Below are positions 9,418 through 19,875 of a DNA stretch of 64,000 nucleotides, piece by piece. The DNA is from Pseudomonas sp. ERMR1:02. GTDB taxonomy: Bacteria; Pseudomonadota; Gammaproteobacteria; Pseudomonadales; Pseudomonadaceae. The DNA is taken from the NCBI RefSeq assembly GCF_002277815.1, contig NZ_NKJI01000003.1, positions 124,001-188,000 on the forward strand, given 5' to 3'. Within the stretch, counting starts at the first letter, position 1; each line of letters starts with the position of its first letter. A model generated the notes under the pieces. That model was not told the origin of the DNA and did not search any database. It saw only the letters and a list, made by a program, of their open reading frames with translations. Both the position numbers and the translations under genes were made by a program.

Positions 9418-10521
9418 ATGAAAAAGCATACTTCGATTGATCAATCCGTGTCTTCTTCCGATTTGTCGGCCTGCACAACCGTGGCGGTCGATCTGGCCAA
9501 GCAGGTCTTTCAGGTCGCCGGTGAAGACGTCCTCGGCCAGGTGCACTACGAGCAGCGGATCAAGTCGCGCGAGGCGTTTTATGAGTTTCTCCGCCAGTTG
9601 CCGCCTCATGTCGTGGTGCTGATGGAGACCGGCCCGGGGGCTCAAGCCTGGGCCCGGCAGCTGCAAGACCAAGGCAATCTGGCGCGGATTCTTCCAGCCG
9701 GTTTGGTGGCCACACATCGCAGCGGGCCTAAAAATGATCGCAACGATGCGCTGGCGATTCTGCGGGCTGGTCGCGATGAAAAGATCTGCGCAGTGCCGGT
9801 CAAAAGCGTTGCGGCGCTGGCAATGCAGGCGTTGCATCGCGCCCGCCAAGGCTATGTGCGTCGACGCACGGCGGTGAGTAATCAGATGCGCGGCCTGCTG
9901 CTCGAGCACGGCGTGGCCTTGGCGCAGGGCGATGTGGCGATCAGTCAGAAAATTCCGCGGGTACTGGAAGATGCCACCCAGCCGGTGCCGGGCCTGCTGC
10001 GTGAACTGATCGACGAACTGTTGGCCGAGTGGCGCCATTTGGGCGAACGCATCAGCGTGCTGACGGGGCGCCTGGAAGTGGCCGCCAACGCCGACATGAC
10101 GGCGAAGCGACTGATGACTGTGCGCGGCATCGGCCTAGTCACTGCCACGGCACTGGTGGCCAAGGAAACCAAGCCTGAGCGATTTCCCAATGCCCGCAAG
10201 TTTGCCGCGTACTTTGGCATGGTGCCTGACCAGTACAGCAGCGGGCAAACGGTCCGGCTGGGGGACATGACCAAGCGAGGCGATGTGTATTTACGCAGCC
10301 TGATGATCCAGGGAGCCCATGCGGTGCTGCAACAACTACGACCTGATTCCCAGCAACCCGATGACCGCCGCTTGTTGCGCTGGATGAGCCGACTGGGTCG
10401 TAAGGAGGCTGCGGTCAGGCTAGCCAACCGCAACCTGCGAATCGTCTGGGTGCTTCTCCAGAATGACCAGACTTATCGTCGCCAGGCTGGTGATGGCCAG
10501 CAAGCGACGATGAGCCACTGA
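9418..10521 (+). CDS. IS110/IS1111-family transposase (DEDD recombinase)
   Basis: A 367-residue transposase. The N-terminal RuvC-like DEDD domain shows VDLAK (D), METG (E) and KNDRNDA (two D). The C-terminal transposase_20 domain shows LMTVRGIGLVTATAL, NARKFAAYFGMVP and QYSSGQTVRLGDMTKRGDVYLR, which includes the serine expected for catalysis. Length and motif order are normal, so the copy looks intact and possibly active. The noncoding DNA lies mostly downstream (about 240 bases) rather than upstream (about 84 bases), as in the IS1111 subgroup, where the bridge RNA is downstream of the transposase. Confidence 0.92.
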   Translation: MKKHTSIDQSVSSSDLSACTTVAVDLAKQVFQVAGEDVLGQVHYEQRIKSREAFYEFLRQLPPHVVVLMETGPGAQAWARQLQDQGNLARILPAGLVATHRSGPKNDRNDALAILRAGRDEKICAVPVKSVAALAMQALHRARQGYVRRRTAVSNQMRGLLLEHGVALAQGDVAISQKIPRVLEDATQPVPGLLRELIDELLAEWRHLGERISVLTGRLEVAANADMTAKRLMTVRGIGLVTATALVAKETKPERFPNARKFAAYFGMVPDQYSSGQTVRLGDMTKRGDVYLRSLMIQGAHAVLQQLRPDSQQPDDRRLLRWMSRLGRKEAAVRLANRNLRIVWVLLQNDQTYRRQAGDGQQATMSH

Positions 10522-10758
10522 GCGACAGAGTTCTGCCACCGAGGTACTAACTGTCCGGCCCTTTGCTGAAAAAAATTGACCCCAGGTAAGACCGGCGTGG
10601 ATTGATGCCTTAGCTCCTACTGGCCTTCGAGGCCTGACTGTAATCGGCATACCACGAGCTCTTCCAATTTTGGCCAGAAGCCGAAGACGGCTTCCTCGAA
10701 TAGGCCTAATACATAGATGCAACGGGGCGGCGGTTTTTCAAAAGCGGGTAGACAGTGG
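10522..10758 (+). ncRNA. Candidate bridge RNA region of the IS1111-type element
   Basis: Between the transposase stop and the right subterminal repeat is a 237-base noncoding stretch. It contains hairpins GGCC-TTCGA-GGCC at 10622-10634 and a perfect 7-bp stem with a four-base loop at 10677-10694 (GAAGCCG/CGGCTTC). The latter is nested in an outer GGCC/GGCC pairing (10672 and 10703). IS110-family elements use a structured RNA from such a region to choose target and donor. RNA ends and guide loops were not determined; this is inferred from position and structure only. Confidence 0.4.
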
Positions 10759-10770
10759 GGGCGAGTCCAT

Positions 10771-10800
10771 ACATAGGAGCTGGCTTGCCTGCGAAGACGG
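10771..10800. repeat. Degenerate REP unit at the right end of the insertion element
   Basis: CATAGGAGCTGGCTTGCCTGCGAAGACGG resembles a REP unit whose first bases (TGTAGG) are altered to CATAGG, directly beside the right end of the element. It is followed by CCTAACAGCCGACC, similar to the flanks at 8841 and 9292. Confidence 0.6.
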
Positions 10801-10841
10801 CCTAACAGCCGACCGAGTATCTACAGCCACGCCCCCATCCA

Positions 10842-10942
10842 TCGTTCCCACGCTCCCGCGTGGGAATGCCGCCAGGGACGCTCCGCGTTCCGTTTTTGCG
10901 AGTTGGCGCGGTGTAGGAAACCACCAGAAGTTTCCCACGCAG
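10842..10942. repeat. Degenerate copy of the TTCCCACGC palindromic repeat
   Basis: ATCGTTCCCACGCTCCCGCG and TGGGAATGC plus GGACGCTCCGCGTTCCG match the left half of the repeats at 22923 and 58589. The right arm is reduced to TTTCCCACGCAG. Confidence 0.6.
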
Positions 10943-11009
10943 TTTTCAGGTTGCCTGCTCGCGAAGGCGGCGGACAAGCACCACTGTTCCTTCACTCATT
11001 TCCTTCCAT

Positions 11010-11039
11010 AAAAAAACCCGGCAAAAGCCGGGTTTTTTT
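11010..11039. terminator. Bidirectional rho-independent terminator after sodB
   Basis: Stem CCCGGC/GCCGGG with loop AAAA, flanked by A and T runs on the two sides. It serves the minus-strand sodB, whose stop is 15 bases away. Confidence 0.85.
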
Positions 11040-11053
11040 GACTGGCATCAAGC

Positions 11054-11650
11054 TTAAGCTTTGAAGGTTTTGCCTTCGAACTGCTCAGCCACGAATTTCC
11101 AGTTGACCAGGTTCCAGAACGCTTCGACGTACTTCGGACGCAGGTTACGGTAGTCGATGTAGTAAGCGTGTTCCCAGACGTCGCAGGTCAGCAGTGGGGT
11201 GTCGCCGTTGGTCAGCGGGTTGCCGGCGCCGATGGTGCTGGCCAGGGCCAGGGAACCGTCAGCTTTTTTCACCAGCCAGCCCCAACCGGAACCGAAGGTG
11301 CCGATGGACGTCTTGCTGAACTCTTCCTTGAACTTGTCGAACGAACCGAAAGCCGCGTTGATGGCTTCAGCCAGTGCGCCGGTAGGTTGACCGCCAGCGT
11401 TTGGCGCCAGGCAGTTCCAGTAGAAAGTGTGGTTCCAGACCTGAGCGGCGTTGTTGAAAATACCGCCCGAAGAAGACTTGACGATTTCTTCCAGGGTCTT
11501 GCCTTCGAACTCGGTGCCTGGCACCAGGTTGTTCAGGTTCACGACGTAGGTGTTGTGGTGCTTGTCGTGGTGGAATTCCAAGGTTTCCTTGGAAATGTGC
11601 GGCTGCAGGGCATCGTGTGCGTAAGGCAGCGGCGGCAATTCGAAAGCCAT
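11054..11650 (-). CDS. sodB: Superoxide dismutase [Fe]
   Basis: A 198-residue iron superoxide dismutase that disproportionates superoxide in the cytoplasm. Metal ligands and signatures are visible: [20 protein letters not shown], and the C-terminal [13 protein letters not shown]. The glycine/glutamine pattern ([14 protein letters not shown] and FGSGWGWLV) fits the Fe type. Length is normal. AGGAG lies seven bases before ATGGCTTTCGAA, which excludes a longer upstream reading. In PAO1 sodB (PA4366) also lies between bifA and the argO-type exporter gene; here the insertion element separates bifA from sodB. Confidence 0.96.
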   Translation of the reverse strand: MAFELPPLPYAHDALQPHISKETLEFHHDKHHNTYVVNLNNLVPGTEFEGKTLEEIVKSSSGGIFNNAAQVWNHTFYWNCLAPNAGGQPTGALAEAINAAFGSFDKFKEEFSKTSIGTFGSGWGWLVKKADGSLALASTIGAGNPLTNGDTPLLTCDVWEHAYYIDYRNLRPKYVEAFWNLVNWKFVAEQFEGKTFKA

Positions 11651-11825
11651 GATGATTCTCCTAATCAGGTCAGTTGCGGTGAGCGCAAGGCCGATCACGG
11701 GCGGCCAGACAAGCGCCGGGGAGTTTGTACTCTTTGCGGCGCAGGGTCGGATCATAGCACCGGGGGTGCGGCATAACCACGCAACAACTGTGTGGAATAG
11801 AGGTTCCAGAGCAGTTTGGAATAAA

Positions 11826-12428
11826 TCAGCCGGCAGTGATCAGTTGGAACGCTACAGCGAACATCATTACCGCCACCAGCAGGTCGAGGATTCGCCAGGT
11901 GCTCGGACGAGCAAGCCACGGAGCCAGCCATGCGGCACCGAGCGCCAAGGTGAAAAACCACATTAAAGACGCGCTGGCAGCACCGACCACATAGGCGCCG
12001 GGTTCTGTCTGTTGTGCGCCAAGAGAACCGATCAACAACACGGTGTCCAGATACACGTGCGGATTGAGCAGGGTCACGGCCAGGGCACTGAGCATTACTG
12101 CTCGCAGCGAACGTACGGTCTGGTTTTCACCCTGTTGCAGGCTCTGCTTCGAAAAGGCCCGGCGCAACGCCTGGCTGCCATACCACATCAAAAATACAGC
12201 ACCACCCCAGCGGGCGACCGCCAGCAGGGTCGGGTTCTGCGCCAGCACCGTCGCCAGCCCGAACACTCCGGCAGCGACCAGCAACGCATCACAAGCCACG
12301 CAGAGCGCCGCGACGGGCAAGTGGTGCTCACGGCGCAGGCTTTGGGCCAGCACGAAGGCATTTTGAGTTCCGATCGCCATGATCAGTCCGAAGGCCACCA
12401 ACAGGCCATTTACATAGCTTTGCCACAT
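11826..12428 (-). CDS. argO: LysE/ArgO-family amino-acid exporter
   Basis: A 200-residue inner-membrane exporter with about six transmembrane helices. Signatures are [20 protein letters not shown] near the N-terminus and [17 protein letters not shown] in the middle, typical of LysE/ArgO exporters of basic amino acids. It follows the ACT-domain gene by 5 bases on the same strand, so the two form an operon divergent from argP. In E. coli, ArgP activates argO, and the linkage here supports the same circuit. The substrate (arginine or lysine) is inferred. Confidence 0.88.
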   Translation of the reverse strand: MWQSYVNGLLVAFGLIMAIGTQNAFVLAQSLRREHHLPVAALCVACDALLVAAGVFGLATVLAQNPTLLAVARWGGAVFLMWYGSQALRRAFSKQSLQQGENQTVRSLRAVMLSALAVTLLNPHVYLDTVLLIGSLGAQQTEPGAYVVGAASASLMWFFTLALGAAWLAPWLARPSTWRILDLLVAVMMFAVAFQLITAG

Positions 12429-12433
12429 GGTCG

Positions 12434-12835
12434 CTACTCCGCGTTCGCTGCCAGGTCGCGCAGCACTTGCATGGCGCGTTCGGCGTCGGCCTGGCCGACG
12501 AACAAATGGTCGTGGTAGTAACCGGCGATCACGTTGCAGCTGATGCCGGCCTTACCCAGTGCCGTGGCGAATGCGGCGGTCAGGCCGACGGCTTCGAGGG
12601 CCGAGTGCACATTCAAGGTGATCCAGGCCGCGACGTAGTCGAAACTGAAACCGGCCCGTTCGGCGTGGGAACGTTCGAGAATGAGCGTCAGACCTTCTTG
12701 TTCGCGAAAGCTGCCGATGATTTCCAGGCCCGAAGGCAACTGTCCGTCGCGCAGGGTGCAGAACACGTATTCGCCAGCGTTGAGTTGCGGGCTCATGCTG
12801 CGCAGCAGCGTTGCCAATGAAGTTTCGCCAGCCAT
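12434..12835 (-). CDS. ACT-domain protein upstream of argO (PA4364-like)
   Basis: About 133 residues. The start is placed at MAGETSLATLLRSM because AGGA lies eight bases upstream; a longer frame begins 28 codons earlier but would overlap the promoter region shared with argP. The protein contains a conserved pattern (SMSPQLNAGEYVFCTL, EGLTLILER, FSFDYVAAWITLNVHSALEAVGLTAAFATALGKAGISCNVIAGYYHDHLFV) of two ACT-like domains that often bind amino acids. It may sense a basic amino acid for the linked exporter; that is inference. It could alternatively be an uncharacterised acetyltransferase-accessory ACT protein. Confidence 0.8.
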   Translation of the reverse strand: MAGETSLATLLRSMSPQLNAGEYVFCTLRDGQLPSGLEIIGSFREQEGLTLILERSHAERAGFSFDYVAAWITLNVHSALEAVGLTAAFATALGKAGISCNVIAGYYHDHLFVGQADAERAMQVLRDLAANAE

Positions 12836-12930
12836 GTGGGTAATCCTGTTCAAGAGTTCTTGCTGGTCATTCTCCAGTGTCAGGCTGTATAAGAAAAACC
12901 AATAGTGCTGATCGCTCATTAGGAAAACTG

Positions 12931-13824
12931 ATGTTCGACTATAAATTGCTTTCTGCTTTGGCCGCGGTGGTCGAGCAGGCGGGTTTCGAACGGGCCGCCC
13001 AGGTGTTGGGTTTATCGCAATCGGCGATTTCCCAGCGCATTAAATTGCTCGAAGCGCGGGTGGGGCAACCGGTGCTGGTGCGTGGCACGCCTCCGTCGCC
13101 GACCGAGATCGGCCGGCGTTTGCTTAACCATGTGCAGCAGGTGCGTTTGCTTGAGCGCGATTTGCAGACTCTGGTACCGGCACTGGACGAAGAAGGTCTG
13201 CCGGAACGCCTGCGTATCGCGCTGAACGCCGACAGTCTGGCAACGTGGTGGGCGCAGGCCGTAGGGGATTTTTGCGCGGACCAGCATTTGCTGCTGGACC
13301 TCATCGTGGAAGACCAGACCGTCGGCCTCAAACGCATGCGCGCAGGGGAGGTGGCGGCCTGCCTGTGTGCCAGTGAGCGACCGGTGGCCGGCGCCCGCAG
13401 CGTATTGCTGGGGGCGATGCGCTATCGCGCGTTGGCCAGCCCGGCCTTCATCGCCCGGCATTTTCCACAGGGTGTGCGTGCCGATCAGTTGGCGCGCACA
13501 CCGGCGCTGGTGTTCGGCCCGGATGACTTCCTACAGCATCGCTACCTTGCGTCCCTCGGTGTCGACGGCGGATTCGAACACCACTTGTGTCCATCGTCCG
13601 AAGGCTTTATCCGTCTCACCGAAGCCGGACTCGGCTGGGGGTTGGTGCCCGAACTACAGGTTCGCGAGCAACTGGAACGTGGCACTTTACTAGAGCTTTT
13701 GCCAGATAAGCCGATTGACGTGCCGCTGTACTGGCATCATTGGCGCAATGGCGGGCAGTTGCTGGGTTTACTCACCGATCAATTGGTACGTGCGTCGAAG
13801 CAATGGTTGGTGCCGTTGGACTGA
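12931..13824 (+). CDS. argP: LysR-family regulator ArgP (IciA)
   Basis: A 297-residue LysR-type activator. The N-terminal winged helix reads MFDYKLLSALAAVVEQAGFERAAQVLGLSQSAISQRIKLLE, highly typical of ArgP/IciA, followed by a substrate-binding domain. The ATG at MFDYKLL is preceded by TTAGGAAAACTG. It is divergent from the ACT-domain/argO operon, with about 95 bases between the starts where its operator should lie. In other bacteria ArgP responds to lysine and arginine and activates argO. Confidence 0.9.
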   Translation: MFDYKLLSALAAVVEQAGFERAAQVLGLSQSAISQRIKLLEARVGQPVLVRGTPPSPTEIGRRLLNHVQQVRLLERDLQTLVPALDEEGLPERLRIALNADSLATWWAQAVGDFCADQHLLLDLIVEDQTVGLKRMRAGEVAACLCASERPVAGARSVLLGAMRYRALASPAFIARHFPQGVRADQLARTPALVFGPDDFLQHRYLASLGVDGGFEHHLCPSSEGFIRLTEAGLGWGLVPELQVREQLERGTLLELLPDKPIDVPLYWHHWRNGGQLLGLLTDQLVRASKQWLVPLD

Positions 13825-13878
13825 CGGGTAGCGTCAAGACCTGACGCAATACGTAAAACGAAATATTCGGAGCAATAC

Positions 13879-14871
13879 ATGAAAATTCTGGTCACCGGCG
13901 CAAGCGGCTTCATCGGCGGACGCTTTGCGCGTTTCGCCCTGGAGCAGGGCCTGGACGTGCGGGTCAACGGTCGCCGGGCCGAAGGTGTCGAGCATCTGGT
14001 GCGGCGTGGCGCCGAGTTCGTCCAGGGCGACTTGAGCGACCCGGAATTTACGCGCGGGCTGTGTTCCGACTTCGAGGCCGTGGTGCATTGCGCTGGAGCC
14101 GTCGGCCTGTGGGGACGTTATCAGGACTTTCATCTAGGCAACGTCCAGGTCACCGAAAACGTGGTCGAGGCTTGCCTGAAACAGCGGGTCCGGCGCCTGG
14201 TGCATTTGTCCTCGCCGTCGATCTACTTCGATGGCCGCGATCACTTGGGCTTGACCGAAGAGCAGGTGCCAAAACGCTTCAAACATCCCTACGCCGCGAC
14301 CAAATACCTGGCCGAGCAAAAGGTTTTCGGTGCTCAGGAATTCGGCCTCGAAACCCTGGCCCTGCGCCCGCGTTTCGTCACAGGTGCCGGTGACATGAGC
14401 ATCTTCCCGCGCCTGCTGAACATGCAGCACAAGGGGCGCCTGGCAATCATCGGCAATGGCCTGAACAAGGTCGACTTCACCAGCGTGCAGAATCTTAATG
14501 AAGCGTTGCTCAGCAGTTTGCTGGCCAACGGTTCAGCCCTGGGCAGGGCCTACAACATCAGTAACGGAACGCCGATTCCGTTGTGGGACGTGGTCAATTA
14601 CGTGATGCGCAAAATGGAAGTTCCACAAGTTACTCGCTACCGTTCCTACGGTTTGGCCTACAGCGTCGCAGCGCTCAACGAGGGCGTGTGCAAGTTGTGG
14701 CCGGGTCGTCCTGAACCGACCCTGTCACGACTGGGCATGCAGGTTATGAACAAAAATTTCACCCTGGACATCAGCCGCGCCCGGCATTATTTGGATTACG
14801 ACCCGAAGGTCAGTCTGTGGACTGCCCTCGATGAGTTCTGCGGTTGGTGGAAGGCCCAAGATACTCGCTGA
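13879..14871 (+). CDS. NAD(P)-dependent epimerase/dehydratase (extended SDR, 3-beta-HSD-like)
   Basis: A 330-residue extended short-chain dehydrogenase/reductase. It has the nucleotide motif TGASGFIGG at residues 7-15, VVHCAGAVG, catalytic HLSSPSIYF, and YAATK (YxxxK). The C-terminal half resembles the 3-beta-hydroxysteroid dehydrogenase/isomerase and NSDHL group (RPRFVTGAGD, KVDFTSVQNL, GRAYNISNG). The substrate is unknown; similar Pseudomonas proteins are annotated only as oxidoreductases. An ATTCGGAGCAATAC ribosome site precedes the ATG. Confidence 0.9.
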   Translation: MKILVTGASGFIGGRFARFALEQGLDVRVNGRRAEGVEHLVRRGAEFVQGDLSDPEFTRGLCSDFEAVVHCAGAVGLWGRYQDFHLGNVQVTENVVEACLKQRVRRLVHLSSPSIYFDGRDHLGLTEEQVPKRFKHPYAATKYLAEQKVFGAQEFGLETLALRPRFVTGAGDMSIFPRLLNMQHKGRLAIIGNGLNKVDFTSVQNLNEALLSSLLANGSALGRAYNISNGTPIPLWDVVNYVMRKMEVPQVTRYRSYGLAYSVAALNEGVCKLWPGRPEPTLSRLGMQVMNKNFTLDISRARHYLDYDPKVSLWTALDEFCGWWKAQDTR

Positions 14872-14974
14872 ACAGCCCCACACTGAACCGACTTCGGGGT
14901 TGAGGGTCAATCGGTGCGGCGGTGGGGGTTATACTCGCGCATCAAGCCATCACCGTTTCACAAAGGTTGACTCA

Positions 14975-15850
14975 ATGTCCATGCGTAACGATGCCCACGA
15001 CGACTTCGATAATGTACCCAGCCTGCGTGTCGACAGCCTCGACGACGATGACTATGTACCCACCAAGCGTACTTCCGTGCATTCGCGCACGCCGCCCGTG
15101 GTCAAGGTCAAGAGCCCAAGCACCGGGCCGTTGTGGGCGCTGGTCGGCGCGTTGTTTTTTGCGTTCGCGGGCTTGGCCTGGTGGAGCTTTCAGCAGATTT
15201 CGCTGATGGAACAACAATTGGTGGCGACCCAGGAAAGTTTCGCGCGCATCAGTGAGGAAGCGGCGGGACGTTTGCAGGACATTTCCGGCAAAGTTGTCGC
15301 GGGCCAGACCAACGTCACCAGCGACAGCGAAGCCTTGAAGCTGCAAATCAAACAGCTGGAAGGCAGGCTGCTGGATCAGAGCAAGCAGCAACAAGGTGTC
15401 GCCGGTCAGACCTCGGACTTGGACAAACGCCTGGCGCAGATGACCGCGCAAACCACCGATCTGGACAAGCGCATGGCGCAGATCACCGCTCAGAGCACCG
15501 AGCAACAGACCGCCAACACTCAATTGCAGGCCCAGATCAAAGCCTTGAACAGCGAGCTGACCACGCTGAAAAACGCCCCGGCGGAAACGGAGAAATTTGA
15601 CGCCCAGCTAAAAAGCCTCGGCGCCGACATCACCGCATTGAAGAAGCAAGGCAACCCGAACGCTGCCATCGATCGTATGGAACAGGAGATCGTCATCCTC
15701 AAAAGTCAGCAGGACAATCGCCCGGCACCGGCTCAAGGCTCGACTAATACTGCGGAATTCGACGCCTTCCGTAGTCAGGTCACCCGCAATATCAACACCC
15801 TTCAGGCGCAGATCCAGAACCTGCAACAGCAACTGCGTGCAAGGCAGTAA
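14975..15850 (+). CDS. Single-pass membrane protein with long coiled coil
   Basis: A 291-residue protein. It has an acidic N-terminal tail of about 50 residues (DDFDNVPSLRVDSLDDDDY), one transmembrane helix (LWALVGALFFAFAGLAWW, about 55-72), then about 200 residues of Q/L/A-rich coiled coil. Near-repeats of the pattern QTSDLDKRLAQMTAQTTDLDKRM are visible. It ends in LQAQIQNLQQQLRARQ. Pseudomonas homologues are often mislabelled as chromosome-segregation ATPases, but no Walker motif is present. Topology would place the coiled coil in the periplasm. Function unknown. Confidence 0.82.
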   Translation: MSMRNDAHDDFDNVPSLRVDSLDDDDYVPTKRTSVHSRTPPVVKVKSPSTGPLWALVGALFFAFAGLAWWSFQQISLMEQQLVATQESFARISEEAAGRLQDISGKVVAGQTNVTSDSEALKLQIKQLEGRLLDQSKQQQGVAGQTSDLDKRLAQMTAQTTDLDKRMAQITAQSTEQQTANTQLQAQIKALNSELTTLKNAPAETEKFDAQLKSLGADITALKKQGNPNAAIDRMEQEIVILKSQQDNRPAPAQGSTNTAEFDAFRSQVTRNINTLQAQIQNLQQQLRARQ

Positions 15851-15896
15851 TTAGCCGGGACGCTGAACGTCGGAAGTCCTCGGTGTTTGGTCTGAC

Positions 15897-15969
15897 GCCT
15901 TCGCGGGCAAGCCTCGCTCCTACAGTGGATCGCGCAGACCTGTAGGAGCGAGGCTTGCCCGCGAAGGTG
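15897..15969. repeat. REP pair (BIME-like), tail-to-tail spacing of 16 bases
   Basis: TTCGCGGGCAAGCCTCGCTCC followed closely by TGTAGGAGCGAGGCTTGC, between two convergent genes. Confidence 0.85.
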
Positions 15970-15983
15970 GCGACTCGATCTAT

Positions 15984-17501
15984 CTACCGGACCTTGTCTT
16001 CGCGCCCCCGCAACAACATGTTCGGCATGGCAATCGCCGCCGCCAGCCCCAGCAGCGACACCGCCGCGCTGACCATCAGCAGATGCCGGAAGGTCAGCAG
16101 CAGTTCGGCGCGCAAGGCGTTTTGTGCATCCCCGGGCGCGGCGTTCAGGCCATCCAGCAAGACATTCCCCGAATGCCCCTCGTTGATCAGCGACGAGCTG
16201 GCCAGGTGCACGAAGCTCGAATCCTGCAACAGCGCCAGCAGCAGCGCCGACATCAACGCCACACCCACCGCTCCGCCCAGCGAACGGAACAGGTTGGTGG
16301 TGCTGGTGGCGACGCCGATGTCGCGCTGTTCCACGGAATTCTGCGTGCCCACCAGCGAGGTCGGGAATTGCATGCCCGAGGCTATCCCGCTGAGCAACAT
16401 GAACAGGCTGCTCAGCAGAAAGGCCTGGGGCGGGCTGAACGCCATGCCGAGGATCGAGATCGGCATCAGGATGGCGCCGGTGAGAATTTGCGGTTTGTAG
16501 CGCCCGGTCACGGATGTGCGGCGTCCGGCGAAATACGCGCCGATCGGCAAACCCATCGCTAGCGGCAATAGATGCAGTGCTGCGCTGTCGGCGCCGGCGC
16601 CAGTGACGCTCTGGAAGCGCAACGGCATCAGCACGATCAACGAAATGGCCTGGAAACTGGTGAAGAAAATCGTGCACCAGCACAACAGGGCGTTGCGGTT
16701 GGCGAACAGGTGCATCGGCAGCAACGGCTCCCGTGCACGCCGCTCATGCCAGACAAACACTGCCAGCACCATCACCGCACACGCGAAGAGGCCGAGCACT
16801 TCGTGGCTGTTCCATGGATGTCCCTGGCCGACCTGAGTGATACCGAGCAGCAGCGCGGTCAGTCCGATGATCATCAACAGCGTGCCGAGGTAATCGATGA
16901 CCGGTTTGCGTTGCGGAATCGGCAGACCCACCAGCGTGCGATTGGCCACCAGCCACGCGCCCAGGCCCAGCGGCAGGTTGATCAGGAACACCCAGCGCCA
17001 GGACAGGTATTCGGTCATGTACCCGCCGAGCACCGGCCCGGCCACGCTGGCCACCGCGTACATGCTGCTGAAGTAACCCTGATAGCGACCACGCTCGCGC
17101 GGCGGCACGATGTCGCCAATGATCGCCTGGTTGACCGAAATCATCCCGCCCGCGCCGATGCCTTGAATTATCCGTGCCAGCACCAGTTGTTCCATGCTCT
17201 GGGCCATGCCGCAGAACACTGACGCCAGGGTGAACAACCCCATGCCAAACAGCATCAACTTGCGCCGCCCGTACAAATCACCCAGTTTGCCGTAAATCGG
17301 CACCGCCACTGTCATCGCCACCATGTAACCGGAAATCACCCAAGCCAGCAGGCTGACATCCTTGAACTGCGCGGAAATGGCCGGCATCGACACGGCGACG
17401 ATGGTCTGGTCCAGCGCGCCGAGGAAAATCGCCAGCATCAGGGCGATCAGCACGCTGCGGATGGCCGGTTTGGGCGTTTCAGGGTGGTTGAGATTGGTCA
17501 C
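15984..17501 (-). CDS. MFS drug exporter, DHA2 family (14 TMS, EmrB/QacA type)
   Basis: About 505 residues with 14 predicted membrane helices. DHA2 signatures include the motif D1-like ALDQTIVAVSMPAI, motif A GKLGDLYGRRK, motif C AGPVLGGYMTEYLSWRWVFLINLP, and motif B LARIIQGIGAGG. Such transporters export hydrophobic toxic compounds using the proton gradient. I placed the start at the GTG of VTNLNHPETPKPAIRS, preceded by GCAGGTTC; the frame is open for another 65 codons upstream but that stretch is not family-like. It lies downstream of pobA on the same strand (80-base gap), so co-transcription is possible. Confidence 0.88.
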   Translation of the reverse strand: MTNLNHPETPKPAIRSVLIALMLAIFLGALDQTIVAVSMPAISAQFKDVSLLAWVISGYMVAMTVAVPIYGKLGDLYGRRKLMLFGMGLFTLASVFCGMAQSMEQLVLARIIQGIGAGGMISVNQAIIGDIVPPRERGRYQGYFSSMYAVASVAGPVLGGYMTEYLSWRWVFLINLPLGLGAWLVANRTLVGLPIPQRKPVIDYLGTLLMIIGLTALLLGITQVGQGHPWNSHEVLGLFACAVMVLAVFVWHERRAREPLLPMHLFANRNALLCWCTIFFTSFQAISLIVLMPLRFQSVTGAGADSAALHLLPLAMGLPIGAYFAGRRTSVTGRYKPQILTGAILMPISILGMAFSPPQAFLLSSLFMLLSGIASGMQFPTSLVGTQNSVEQRDIGVATSTTNLFRSLGGAVGVALMSALLLALLQDSSFVHLASSSLINEGHSGNVLLDGLNAAPGDAQNALRAELLLTFRHLLMVSAAVSLLGLAAAIAMPNMLLRGREDKVR

Positions 17502-17580
17502 GGGAGAACCTGCGGGCAATGAGGGTCCCGCAAGAGGCAAGGGCGAGCGGGGATGCTCGCCAGTGTAAGTCGGTAGGAAG

Positions 17581-18955
<1,375 letters not shown>

Positions 18956-19852
18956 ATGAACAAGCCTGACCTGCCATCCATTCCGGTGTTCAAGCTCTAC
19001 GGTGAAAGCCTGGATTGGCCGACCCCGGACTTGCTGCACTGTGAAACCATTTCCAAACGCAGCCGCGAACATCAGTGGGAAATCAAACCTCACCGCCACG
19101 CCGATTTATGCCAGTTGCTCTTCGTATTCAAAGGTCAGGCAGAGCTTGAAATCGAAGGCAAACGTACACAACTGAGCGAACCGGCAATTCTGGTCATGCC
19201 GCCGTTATCGGTGCATGGCTATCGTTTTTCCGAAGAGGTCGAAGGATTTGTCGTGACCCTGGCGGCGCCACTGGTCGCCCATCTCCAGGCGCAACTGGGT
19301 AACTCGGTGAATGCCTTGGCCCAGGCTGAAAGTTATCCGGCCGGTAAGGACAGTGAGTACCTCAACAGCCTGTTTTCTGCTCTGCAAACCGAATACACAG
19401 GCCACCAACCGGCGCGGGAAATGCTCATGCATTCGCTGGTCAGCGTGATCATGGTGTGGGTCAGCCGTCAGGTGATCCAGCGACACTCGGCTACCCAACG
19501 GCCGCAGCGTGCCCGGGAGTATCTCAACGGTTTCATTCAACTGGTGGAAGAGACCTATCGTCAGCACGTCAAGGTCGAAGACCTGGCCCATCGACTGGGC
19601 ATTTCCGTGTCCCACCTCAATGGCACGTGCCGCGAACTGGCGGGGCAACCGGCGTTGCAGATCATGCACGAGCGGCAGCTGCTGGAGGCCAAGCGCTTGC
19701 TGACCTATACCAGCATGACCATTTATGAAATGTCCGACGTGTTGGGGTTCTCTGATCCGACCAACTTCACGCGCCTGTTCCGACGCCGGGTCGGGATTTC
19801 GCCCAAAGCCTTTCGCGACCGCTTGAAGGCCGATCAGGACAATCAGACCTGA
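18956..19852 (+). CDS. pobR: AraC/XylS-family activator of 4-hydroxybenzoate catabolism
   Basis: A 298-residue regulator with an N-terminal cupin sensor domain (HRHADLCQLLFVFKGQAELEIEG) and a C-terminal double helix-turn-helix (VEDLAHRLGISVSHLNGTCRE and MSDVLGFSDPTNFTRLFRRRVGISPKAFR). Start at MNKPDLPS with GGATTGAAG upstream. It is divergent from pobA, the usual Pseudomonas arrangement, where the AraC-type PobR activates pobA in response to 4-hydroxybenzoate. Confidence 0.9.
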   Translation: MNKPDLPSIPVFKLYGESLDWPTPDLLHCETISKRSREHQWEIKPHRHADLCQLLFVFKGQAELEIEGKRTQLSEPAILVMPPLSVHGYRFSEEVEGFVVTLAAPLVAHLQAQLGNSVNALAQAESYPAGKDSEYLNSLFSALQTEYTGHQPAREMLMHSLVSVIMVWVSRQVIQRHSATQRPQRAREYLNGFIQLVEETYRQHVKVEDLAHRLGISVSHLNGTCRELAGQPALQIMHERQLLEAKRLLTYTSMTIYEMSDVLGFSDPTNFTRLFRRRVGISPKAFRDRLKADQDNQT

Positions 19853-19875
19853 TCGGCCGTTTTCAACGGCCTTCG

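Larger units (their letters stand above)
9334..10773 (+). mobile_element. IS110-family insertion sequence, IS1111 subgroup
   Basis: The element is about 1.4 kb with one transposase gene and subterminal inverted repeats. ATGGACTCGCCC at 9344-9355 is the exact inverse of GGGCGAGTCCAT at 10759-10770. A third copy of GGGCGAGTCCAT lies at 9408-9419, ending on the first two bases of the transposase start codon. No terminal inverted repeats or target duplication are obvious, as expected for this family. REP units lie just outside both ends (9249 and 10771), consistent with the known preference of such elements for REP sequences. Exact ends are uncertain by a few bases. Confidence 0.75.
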
